DNA of 46,434 bases. It comes from an uncultured bacterium (lineage in GTDB: Bacteria > Patescibacteriota > Minisyncoccia > Phycocordibacterales > UBA2100). The stretch covers positions 71,209-117,642 of the forward strand of contig CAIJXH010000002.1 in NCBI GenBank assembly GCA_903824595.1. Direction: 5' to 3'. The translations under genes and the position numbers were made by a program. The notes below the pieces were generated by a model. That model was not told the origin of the DNA and ran no database searches. It worked only from the letters and a program-made list of their open reading frames with translations. This document shows positions 1 to 5,766 of this stretch, one piece after another. Each line of letters begins with the position of its first letter. Position 1 is the stretch's first letter.

Positions 1-53
1 CACATCCGCACAGCTCTTGCTGCACGCGAGAAGAAACAGTAGCGAATCCACCT

Positions 54-1034
54 TTACACAGAGAAATTTGAGACTGAGTACAAATCATCTTCTGGTTCGG
101 GCGGCGGCACCACGACCTGAGCAGGTTGCTCAACAACAGGATCAGCAACGTGTACGACATTTTCTGGAGATTGTTCACGTAATTCAGCATCGGTCGGTCG
201 GTTGGACATGTCTGCAAATACTTTTTTCAGATTCACCAAATCTTCCGCCGAGAAAAAATCAATAGTGAGTTTCCCTCCTTCATTGCGCTTTTCAATACGC
301 ACGCGCGTACCAAGCTTTTCTGTAAGCTCGCGCTCCATTTGCAGCAAATCTGGCGAGAGATCACTTTTCTTGCGGACTTTATCAATCGCAACACGACGTG
401 CAAGTGCTTCAGCATCACGCACCGTAAGATGCCTAAGAGCAATTTCGTCGAATAATGTTTTCTGCTCTTCTGGTTTGTCAACCAACATCAAAAGTGGACG
501 TGTATGACCTTCGCTAATAACACCAGACTGAAGCGCATCCTGCATCTCTTGCGGCAACAACAAAATACGCAAAGAATTTGATACATATTCCCTGCTTTTA
601 CCAACACGCTGCGCGATCTCCGCATGTTTCAACGCAAAATCATCGACGAGCCGCTGAAATGCTTTTGCTCGATCGACTGCATTCAAATCTTCACGCTGGA
701 GATTTTCTATGATAGCGAGCTCAAGCTTCATGCGATCAGAATCTTCTGACGTGCGGATCACAACAGGCACCTGAACGACTCCCGCCAGTTTCGACGCACG
801 CAAACGACGCTCTCCCGCGACAAGTTCATATTCTACATAAATCCCCTCACCTGGTCGTTCGATTTCTTTACGCGTCACCGTCAACGGTTGAAGCACCCCA
901 TACTGACGAATCGATTCTGCAAGCGACGCGAGAGCCGCCTCATCAAACGTACGACGCGGCTGGAACGGATTAGGCTTGATACGCTCAACCTCGACCCAAA
1001 ATATTGAATTCCCGTAATATGCGCCTGCTTCCAT
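54..1034 (-). CDS. parB: ParB/Spo0J-family chromosome partitioning protein
   Basis: A CTP-dependent DNA clamp that loads at parS centromere sites and works with ParA in chromosome segregation. Seen in the sequence: the N-terminal PNPFQPRR segment, the GERRLRASKLAG CTP-binding motif, the ENLQREDLN motif, then a helix-turn-helix (HAEIAQRVGKSREYVSNSLR) and a Pro/Val-rich tail. The product is about 326 residues, normal for the family. I chose the ATG at 1034 because an extended -10 (TGG-TATACT, 1043-1051) ends 8 nt upstream; the alternative ATG at 1052 is part of that -10, and longer forms would run into the divergent tRNA-Leu gene. No parA partner lies in the window; it would be expected just downstream, off the left edge. 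Confidence 0.93.
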   Translation of the reverse strand: MEAGAYYGNSIFWVEVERIKPNPFQPRRTFDEAALASLAESIRQYGVLQPLTVTRKEIERPGEGIYVEYELVAGERRLRASKLAGVVQVPVVIRTSEDSDRMKLELAIIENLQREDLNAVDRAKAFQRLVDDFALKHAEIAQRVGKSREYVSNSLRILLLPQEMQDALQSGVISEGHTRPLLMLVDKPEEQKTLFDEIALRHLTVRDAEALARRVAIDKVRKKSDLSPDLLQMERELTEKLGTRVRIEKRNEGGKLTIDFFSAEDLVNLKKVFADMSNRPTDAELREQSPENVVHVADPVVEQPAQVVVPPPEPEDDLYSVSNFSV

Positions 1035-1042
1035 AGGCAACA

Positions 1043-1052
1043 AGTATACCAT
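1043..1052 (-). promoter_or_regulatory. Extended -10 promoter of parB (leaderless)
   Basis: The minus strand reads TGG-TATACT, ending 8 nt before the parB ATG at 1034. Transcription would begin at or within 2 nt of the start codon. No clear -35 is visible. This is inferred from sequence only. Confidence 0.5.
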
Positions 1053-1101
1053 GCGCAAAAATTTGTCATCCTGTGGAAATGGTCGTACACTCTCCTGTAT
1101 T

Positions 1102-1182
1102 GCCGAAGTGGCGGAATGGCAGACGCGCACGACTCAAAATCGTGTCTCGCAAGGGGTGAGGGTTCGAGTCCCTCCTTCGGCA
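1102..1182 (+). tRNA. tRNA-Leu (anticodon CAA)
   Basis: A class II tRNA. The acceptor GCCGAAG (1102-1108) pairs with CTTCGGC (1175-1181). The anticodon loop CTCAAAA carries CAA (reads UUG) with A36-A37-A38, the triplet favoured by MiaA. A long variable arm follows, and the T loop is TTCGAGT. The 3' end is ACC followed by G, so the terminal A of CCA is not encoded. Confidence 0.95.
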
Positions 1183-1185
1183 CCG

Positions 1186-1227
1186 AAACAGTTGAACCGC
1201 ACGTATCACGTGCGGTGATTACTGTTT
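1186..1227 (+). terminator. Nested hairpin downstream of tRNA-Leu(CAA)
   Basis: An inner perfect 8-bp stem CCGCACGT/ACGTGCGG with a 3-nt loop (1197-1215) lies inside an outer AAACAGT/ACTGTTT pair (1186-1192 and 1221-1227). It sits 3 nt after the tRNA and ends in TGTTT, so it is likely a terminator or 3' processing structure. The T-run is weak. Confidence 0.55.
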
Positions 1228-1319
1228 GAGCCAAAAGGATGAGTTGCACTATGGGACCGAATGGCTTGTATATATCGTGATATACTCTTCCAGTATCAGA
1301 AAAGATATTTTTCATTATC

Positions 1320-1808
1320 ATGAAACCACCTCTGCATCCTCAAGAGAAAGATCGCATGGAAGCCGTGCATCGATTGAACATTCTTGATACCAAACCAGAC
1401 CCGCGTCTCGACGCTCTCACGAAAGAAGCAACAGAAAAGTTGCGGCTCCCCATCTCTACCATTTCAATCCTAGACAACGAACGCGAATGGTATAAATCAT
1501 GCCAAGGAATACTTGATACTGAAGATCAGCGAGATAACGCATTCTGCAGTTGGGCACTTTTGTCGAGCGATGTTTTCATCGTCGAAGACACGTTGCTCGA
1601 CGATCGTTTCAAAAGCAATCCTCACGTCATCGGAGCTCCATTCATACGATTCTACGCAGGATGCGCAATCACCGACACGAAAAGTTCGTTGCCTATCGGT
1701 GTTTTTTGTGTAAAAGACACGAAACCGCGCTCACTCAGCCTCGAAGAAATCGGGACGTTGTTCGATCTAACCCAAAAAGCAGAAAACATCATCAATGATC
1801 TCGCGTAG
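1320..1808 (+). CDS. Stand-alone GAF domain protein
   Basis: A single GAF sensory domain of 162 residues with no attached output domain. Family features seen: the opening RLNILDTKPDPRLDALT, the STISILDNEREWYKS strand-turn, the DNAFCSWAL segment, the VEDTLLDDRF helix start, and the IRFYAGCAI...PIGVFCVKDTKPR core. GAF domains of this subtype bind small ligands or act as dimeric sensors, often fused to kinases or cyclases. Alone, it may act as a free sensor or redox-type enzyme; no partner is adjacent. It is flanked by tRNA genes on both sides. The start ATG is the first in frame and fits the domain border. Confidence 0.8.
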   Translation: MKPPLHPQEKDRMEAVHRLNILDTKPDPRLDALTKEATEKLRLPISTISILDNEREWYKSCQGILDTEDQRDNAFCSWALLSSDVFIVEDTLLDDRFKSNPHVIGAPFIRFYAGCAITDTKSSLPIGVFCVKDTKPRSLSLEEIGTLFDLTQKAENIINDLA

Positions 1809-1853
1809 GCGCCTCCCTACAAAAAAATCTTATTTCGTGTAAAATCAACCGTA

Positions 1854-1926
1854 CCGCCCATAGCTCAGTTGGTAGAGCAGTCGCCTCTTAAGCGAACGGT
1901 CGTTGGTTCGAATCCAACTGGGCGGA
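1854..1926 (+). tRNA. tRNA-Lys (anticodon CTT)
   Basis: The acceptor CCGCCCA (1854-1860) pairs with TGGGCGG (1919-1925). The D arm is AGCTCAGTTGGTAGAGC, the anticodon loop CTCTTAA reads AAG, and the T loop TTCGAAT is standard. The top pair of the anticodon stem is a G:A mismatch. CCA is not encoded (discriminator A, then CAT). A TAAAAT -10 box at 1840-1845 places the transcript start close to the tRNA 5' end. Confidence 0.93.
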
Positions 1927-2020
1927 CATTGCTTTTTATTGCTTATAACATTCAGTCGCGAATAAAAAAGCGCGATTCAATGCTCACTGCACATGTGATA
2001 CAGTACATGCGTTGCCCGTT

Positions 2021-2106
2021 GCCGGGGTGATGAAATGGTAGACATAGGGGACTTAAAATCCCCAGATCGAAAGATCGTGTGGGTTCGAGTCCCACTCCCG
2101 GCACCA
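2021..2106 (+). tRNA. tRNA-Leu (anticodon TAA), CCA encoded
   Basis: A class II tRNA with acceptor GCCGGGG (2021-2027) pairing TCCCGGC (2096-2102), anticodon stem GGGGA/TCCCC with loop CTTAAAA (anticodon TAA, A36-A37-A38), variable arm around GATCGAAAGATC, and a standard T arm. The 3' end ACCA is encoded. The last A (2106) is also the first base of the miaA start codon. MiaA modifies A37 of tRNAs of exactly this type. Confidence 0.95.
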
Positions 2107-3011
2107 TGAGTTTACACAAAGTGCTGTGCATAGTCGGTCCGACCGCATCGGGCAAGAGCGCTTTGGCTGTGGAATTGGCGCGAACGTTCGACGGCGAGAT
2201 CGTATCGGCAGATTCACGGCAAGTGTATCGCGGACTCGATATCGGTTCCGGTAAAATCACAAAACAGGAAATGTGTGGTATCCCCCATCATCTACTCGAT
2301 GTTGCTTCCCCCACACGCACGTTCACCGCGCACGATTTTGCAAAAAAAGCGCGTGTCGCGATTGCGGATATTGAGGCGCGGCATAAACTTCCCATTGTTG
2401 TGGGTGGCACAGGATTCTACATTGATGCACTTGTCGGACGTATTCCGCTTTCTAACGTGCCAATCAACACAAAACTGCGAGCGCAACTTGAAAAAATCCC
2501 TACCGAGAAGCTTCTTGCACGTCTACGAAAAATAAATCCCGCGCGCGCCGACACCATCGAACCACATAACAAACGTCGCATTATTCGTGCCCTTGAGATA
2601 GCGCATACACCTCATGCGGCGGCGCCTTCGGCGCCGCCGCCCTACGAAATCCTTTGGCTCGGCATCGCTCCCCCGTTTACCACACTTGAAGAGAAAATCA
2701 CCGCACGCCTCTATTCTCGCATCCGCGTTGGGATGATCGCCGAGGCGCGCCGCCTCCGCGCCGACGGGCTCTCTTTCCGCCGCATGGAATCGCTTGGTTT
2801 GGAGTATCGTTCACTCGCGCGACTTCTCCAAGAAAAAATATCGCGCGAAGAATTCGAGACCGAGCTCGTCCGCGCTATCCGCCGTTTCGCCAAACGCCAA
2901 ATCACCTATTGGCGACGCAATACATCCATTCACTGGTTCGATCCATCCGTCCCATCAACCATCATCGACACAGTCGCCACGTGGCTGCTCGTGGATAACA
3001 AACCGACATGA
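2106..3011 (+). CDS. miaA: tRNA dimethylallyltransferase MiaA
   Basis: Transfers a dimethylallyl group from DMAPP to N6 of A37 in tRNAs that read UNN codons. Seen: P-loop GPTASGKS at residues 11-18, the SADSRQVYRGLDIGSGK segment, GGTGFYIDAL, NKRRIIRALEI, and a C-terminal RFAKRQITYWRR helix. Length 301 residues is typical. The ATG at 2106 fits: MiaA proteins begin a few residues before the P-loop and no other ATG is suitable; GTG at 2121 is the only close alternative. The start codon overlaps the CCA of tRNA-Leu(TAA), a predicted MiaA substrate. A short Ala/Pro-rich insert (AAAPSAPPP) is encoded by a perfect palindrome at 2616-2640. Confidence 0.95.
   Translation: MSLHKVLCIVGPTASGKSALAVELARTFDGEIVSADSRQVYRGLDIGSGKITKQEMCGIPHHLLDVASPTRTFTAHDFAKKARVAIADIEARHKLPIVVGGTGFYIDALVGRIPLSNVPINTKLRAQLEKIPTEKLLARLRKINPARADTIEPHNKRRIIRALEIAHTPHAAAPSAPPPYEILWLGIAPPFTTLEEKITARLYSRIRVGMIAEARRLRADGLSFRRMESLGLEYRSLARLLQEKISREEFETELVRAIRRFAKRQITYWRRNTSIHWFDPSVPSTIIDTVATWLLVDNKPT
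2616..2640. repeat. Perfect 11-bp palindrome with TTC loop inside miaA
   Basis: GCGGCGGCGCC, then TTC, then GGCGCCGCCGC, with no mismatch. It encodes the low-complexity segment between two conserved parts of MiaA, so it is probably an inserted palindromic element that preserves frame. It resembles the palindrome at 25534-25564 in having a 3-nt centre. Confidence 0.7.
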
Positions 3012-3038
3012 GAGACAAAGATGCTACGATGTATGGAT

Positions 3039-3779
3039 ATGCTTCGTCATCTCATTCATTCTCCCGCACAATCACCCATGTCGCTTGATCACGAGCGTCG
3101 GTATTCTCTGCGAATCAAAGACCTGCCAGAAGATGAGAAGCCACGCGAAAAGCTTACCGCACGCGGTCCTGATGCGCTTTCAGTACACGAGCTGCTTGCC
3201 GTTATTCTCAATACAGGCACCACCAAAGAAGATATTCTCACCATGACGCAACGCATCATTCGCGAGTATGGCGAACAAGGAATCATGCATTCTCGCAATC
3301 CAGAGAAACTTGCCGACGACATGCGCATCCCCATTGGAAAAGCTTTGCAAATAGTCGCCGTAGTAGAGCTTGGCAGAAGGTTTTTTGCCCGCAACAATAC
3401 AACCACTCCCACCATCCGAACATCGGCGGACGTGTTTGAACATGTGCAAGATATGCGCCGTCTCCAAAAAGAACGATTGCGCGGATTGTATCTCAACGCA
3501 CACTATCGGCTCATCCACGATGAAATACTTTCGATTGGCACTATTGATTCGAGTATTATGCATCCGCGCGATGTATTCAAACCAGCTCTTGAATATTCTG
3601 CGGTCGCAGTGGTTATAGTACACAACCACCCATCGGGCATACTCGCGCCGAGCAACGAAGATATTGCCATTACCAACCAACTCATCGACGCTGGGCGCAT
3701 GCTTGGCATCGATCTTATTGATCATATAATTGTGACCGAGCATGCACATGCGAGCATTCCGGCACCATACACGGTATGA
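3039..3779 (+). CDS. radC: RadC/JAB-domain protein
   Basis: A RadC-family (UPF0758) protein with a C-terminal JAB/MPN metalloprotease-like fold. Seen: the N-terminal IKDLPEDEKPREKL and ELLAVILNTG helix-hairpin-helix region, and the metal motif HNHPSG followed by APSNEDI in the last 50 residues. Despite the historical name, its role in DNA repair is doubtful and the biochemical function is unresolved. An extended -10 (TGC-TACGAT, 3022-3030) lies 8 nt before the ATG at 3039. ATG 3078, directly before the conserved region, is an equally reasonable start. The stop codon overlaps the next gene as ATGA. Confidence 0.9.
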   Translation: MLRHLIHSPAQSPMSLDHERRYSLRIKDLPEDEKPREKLTARGPDALSVHELLAVILNTGTTKEDILTMTQRIIREYGEQGIMHSRNPEKLADDMRIPIGKALQIVAVVELGRRFFARNNTTTPTIRTSADVFEHVQDMRRLQKERLRGLYLNAHYRLIHDEILSIGTIDSSIMHPRDVFKPALEYSAVAVVIVHNHPSGILAPSNEDIAITNQLIDAGRMLGIDLIDHIIVTEHAHASIPAPYTV

Positions 3780-4096
3780 GTACAATCACAACAATAGAGA
3801 AAACAACGTATCAGATCACCAGTCGCGCATGGTTTATACACGATGGCCCTCCAGAAGATCGTGTGCGAGATATTGCATTCCACGTCCAGGGTGGCGATTA
3901 TTTCTCGACACTGGCAACCATTATGATGCTGGTTGCCGATTCTCTCCAAGACAACCGATCGCATAACGAAACACCCAGCACATTTACCATCAACACGCTC
4001 TCTGCTCTCAAAGATGAGCTCATGCACTTACATCATAACTATCACATCGAACCAGGGCGTTTTATGCGACACAACGAATCACGAGAAACAACGTAA
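3776..4096 (+). CDS. Small hypothetical protein coupled to radC
   Basis: A 106-residue soluble protein I do not recognise. It starts in an ATGA overlap with the radC stop, so it is probably translated by coupling and belongs to the same transcript. The centre (DIAFHVQGGDYFSTLATIMM) looks like a helix-rich core; the protein is rich in His, Asn and Thr, with no cysteines, signal peptide or membrane segment. Its last 35 nt overlap the 3' end of the convergent ZIP transporter gene. Confidence 0.6.
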   Translation: MSTITTIEKTTYQITSRAWFIHDGPPEDRVRDIAFHVQGGDYFSTLATIMMLVADSLQDNRSHNETPSTFTINTLSALKDELMHLHHNYHIEPGRFMRHNESRETT

Positions 4097-4787
4097 TCAT
4101 TCCACCTATTGTTGCTATCGTTGTCCATCGTCTGGGATGTTCATGATGACTTTCTGGCAACAAATCGCTCGCGCCGATATACAGGAAAAAGCCTGCGAAA
4201 ATCGCCAGCAACATTCCGAGCGACGCATGCGAAACAGAAAAGAAGAGCGCTGATACAATACCCGCCATGGGCGCTATTGCATCAATCATGAGCCATATCA
4301 TTGCACGAGTACGCGTGCCTTTGTTGCGTGTAATCATGGAGACTGTGTTGATGCCATCAGAGAAATCGTGCGTCAATACCGCAGCCGCCACGATCCATCC
4401 CATGTGTGGCGATACATGGAACGCCAAACCAATACCTAACCCATCAAGAAAGCTATGAAGTGAGAGTGTCCCTGCACCCCACACACCACGCGCACTTTGC
4501 TCATGATCATGCACATCATCATGATGACGATGTAAGATGACCATCCGATCAATCACAAGATACGTCGCAAAACCAAGCGCCACCAGAGCCAGTGTATACG
4601 ATGGCGTGCGCAACGACGAGGAACCGATGAGCTCGATCGCTTCCGGCATCAAATCAAAAAAAGCAACGCCTATAACTGCCCCTGCCGAGAATCCCAATAT
4701 CAGATGCAGTCGATCTTTTAGATAAAACGCAAACAGTCCGCCAGAAAATGTCGCGCAAAATGCAGCGATCGCTATGGAAAAAATCAT
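4062..4787 (-). CDS. ZIP-family divalent metal transporter
   Basis: An inner-membrane importer of zinc or related divalent metals. The 241-residue product has about eight hydrophobic segments, a His-rich cytoplasmic loop (HRHHDDVHDHEQ, after the third segment), and the paired metal-site helices HSFLDGLGIGLAFH and HDFSDGINTV. It resembles the ZupT/GufA group more than eukaryotic ZIPs. The ATG at 4787 begins the first membrane helix, and the next Met is far inside the conserved region. That ATG shares its A with the encoded CCA end of tRNA-Ala, so the gene is likely read through from the tRNA cluster upstream. Confidence 0.85.
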   Translation of the reverse strand: MIFSIAIAAFCATFSGGLFAFYLKDRLHLILGFSAGAVIGVAFFDLMPEAIELIGSSSLRTPSYTLALVALGFATYLVIDRMVILHRHHDDVHDHEQSARGVWGAGTLSLHSFLDGLGIGLAFHVSPHMGWIVAAAVLTHDFSDGINTVSMITRNKGTRTRAMIWLMIDAIAPMAGIVSALFFSVSHASLGMLLAIFAGFFLYIGASDLLPESHHEHPRRWTTIATIGGMITLFLVIRCVA

Positions 4788-4860
4788 GGTGGACCTAAGG
4801 GGAATCGAACCCCTGCCTCCGCAATGCGAATGCGGCGTTTTACCACTGAACTATAGGCCC
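4787..4860 (-). tRNA. tRNA-Ala (anticodon CGC), CCA encoded
   Basis: The acceptor GGGCCTA pairs with TAGGTCC and includes the G3:U70 pair that marks alanine tRNAs. Anticodon stem CCGCA/TGCGG with loop TTCGCAT gives CGC (reads GCG). The T arm AGGGG-TTCGATT-CCCCT is standard. ACCA is encoded, and the terminal A (complement of 4787) is the first base of the ZIP gene start codon. Confidence 0.94.
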
Positions 4861-4919
4861 TTCTTTCTCACCTCACGACACAGAATACCCGAACTTAGAC
4901 ACAACGTCCATGTTTTGTG

Positions 4920-4990
4920 TCGGGCTGCCGAGAATCGAACTCGGGCTACAAGACCCCCAGCCTTGCGTACTACCACTATACGACAGCCCG
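4920..4990 (-). tRNA. tRNA-Pro (anticodon GGG)
   Basis: The acceptor CGGGCTG pairs with CAGCCCG and has the C1:G72 pair typical of bacterial tRNA-Pro. The anticodon loop CTGGGGG reads CCC/CCU and has G37. The T arm is CCGAG-TTCGATT-CTCGG. CCA is not encoded. Confidence 0.93.
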
Positions 4991-5013
4991 CTTTTTCGTA
5001 GTGCAGTCCTTTG

Positions 5014-5084
5014 TCGGGCCGCCGGGAATCGAACCCGGTCTTTACGAACCCGAATCGTACGTACTACCGGTATACTACGGCCCG
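5014..5084 (-). tRNA. tRNA-Pro (anticodon CGG)
   Basis: The acceptor CGGGCCG pairs with CGGCCCG (C1:G72). Anticodon stem TACGA/TCGTA with loop TTCGGGT gives CGG (reads CCG). The T arm CCGGG-TTCGATT-CCCGG is perfect. CCA is not encoded. It lies 23 nt upstream of tRNA-Pro(GGG) in the same cluster. Confidence 0.94.
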
Positions 5085-5120
5085 AAAAAGAACTTCACTT
5101 CCTGTTACATACCAACAGGG

Positions 5121-5194
5121 TGCACCCTGCAGGATTCGAACCTGCGACCTTTCGAATGTGAATCGAACGCTCTAACCAACTGAGCTAAGGGTGC
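5121..5194 (-). tRNA. tRNA-Val (anticodon CAC)
   Basis: The acceptor GCACCCT pairs with AGGGTGC. D arm AGCTCAGTTGGTTAGAGC. Anticodon stem TTCGA/TCGAA with loop TTCACAT gives CAC (reads GUG). The T arm GCAGG-TTCGAAT-CCTGC is perfect. It is the first gene of the Val-Pro-Pro-Ala cluster. The 3' end is ACC followed by C. Confidence 0.95.
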
Positions 5195-5202
5195 GCTTGG
5201 CG

Positions 5203-5231
5203 ATTATCACCCATAAACGTATAACGCTCAA
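5203..5231 (-). promoter_or_regulatory. Promoter of the tRNA cluster
   Basis: On the minus strand TTGAGC (-35, 5226-5231) and GATAAT (-10, 5203-5208) are separated by exactly 17 nt. The -10 ends 8 nt before the 5' end of tRNA-Val. It probably drives tRNA-Val, two tRNA-Pro, tRNA-Ala and the ZIP gene. Confidence 0.6.
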
Positions 5232-5237
5232 GTCGTC

Positions 5238-5705
5238 TTATTTGATAGCAACCACTTTATACTTTTGCGTACCTTTAGGGGTTTCAAAGGTAAATACGTC
5301 GCCGCGCTTTTTATCCATGAGTGCCGCTCCGAGTGGCGAAAGATGCGATATCTTACGCTCTTGCATATTCGCCTCCGCCGATCCGACAATTTCGTACACA
5401 TGCTCTTCTTTTTCATCATGTTTCTGAATAGTAACCACACTCCCGAGCGAAACAGTGCTTCCCTTCGCGTGCTCTATGATTCGCGCATGCGAAAGCTGCT
5501 CTTCTACGACTCGGATTCTATCTTCGGTCGCTGCTTGTAGATTGCGAGCTTCTTCATATTCAGCATTTTCAGAAAGGTCGCCGAGTGATCGGGCATACTC
5601 AAGCTGTTCGGCGATCTCGCGACGACGCGTCGTCTTGAGATGCTCAAGCTCTGTTTTGAGCTCATCAAATTTCTCTTTGCTCAAATAATTATTTTCCTCA
5701 TTCAT
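5238..5705 (-). CDS. greA: Transcription elongation factor GreA
   Basis: Binds the RNA polymerase secondary channel and stimulates cleavage of backtracked RNA. The product is about 155 residues, standard size. Seen: the N-terminal antiparallel coiled coil with the tip motif LGDLSENAEYEEARN (acidic catalytic pair), followed by the FKBP-like C-terminal domain with VSLGSVVTI and SPLGAALMDKKRGD. The start ATG is taken at 5705 because a TATAAT -10 at 5719-5724 overlaps the alternative ATG at 5720. The leader is then about 6 nt. It follows the PBP2 gene in the same direction. Confidence 0.95.
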   Translation of the reverse strand: MNEENNYLSKEKFDELKTELEHLKTTRRREIAEQLEYARSLGDLSENAEYEEARNLQAATEDRIRVVEEQLSHARIIEHAKGSTVSLGSVVTIQKHDEKEEHVYEIVGSAEANMQERKISHLSPLGAALMDKKRGDVFTFETPKGTQKYKVVAIK

Positions 5706-5712
5706 ATCTTGT

Positions 5713-5733
5713 TGCCTCATTATACATGAGGCA
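5713..5733 (-). promoter_or_regulatory. greA -10 box inside an 8-bp inverted repeat
   Basis: TGCCTCAT (5713-5720) and ATGAGGCA (5726-5733) form a perfect inverted repeat around the minus-strand TATAAT (5719-5724). This could be an operator over the promoter, or a small hairpin ending the upstream PBP2 transcript. There is no T-run. Confidence 0.45.
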
Positions 5734-5766
5734 TTCTAGTATGCCAGTGGACAATGAATGATTCGA

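Noticed and set aside
1032-1130. Longer parB starts at 1130 and 1052
   Set aside because: The first would overlap the divergent tRNA-Leu gene; the second is inside the extended -10 box that fits the start at 1034.
3180-4027. Minus-strand frames opposite radC and the coupled small gene
   Set aside because: No domain, no start signal, and they conflict with the RadC frame.
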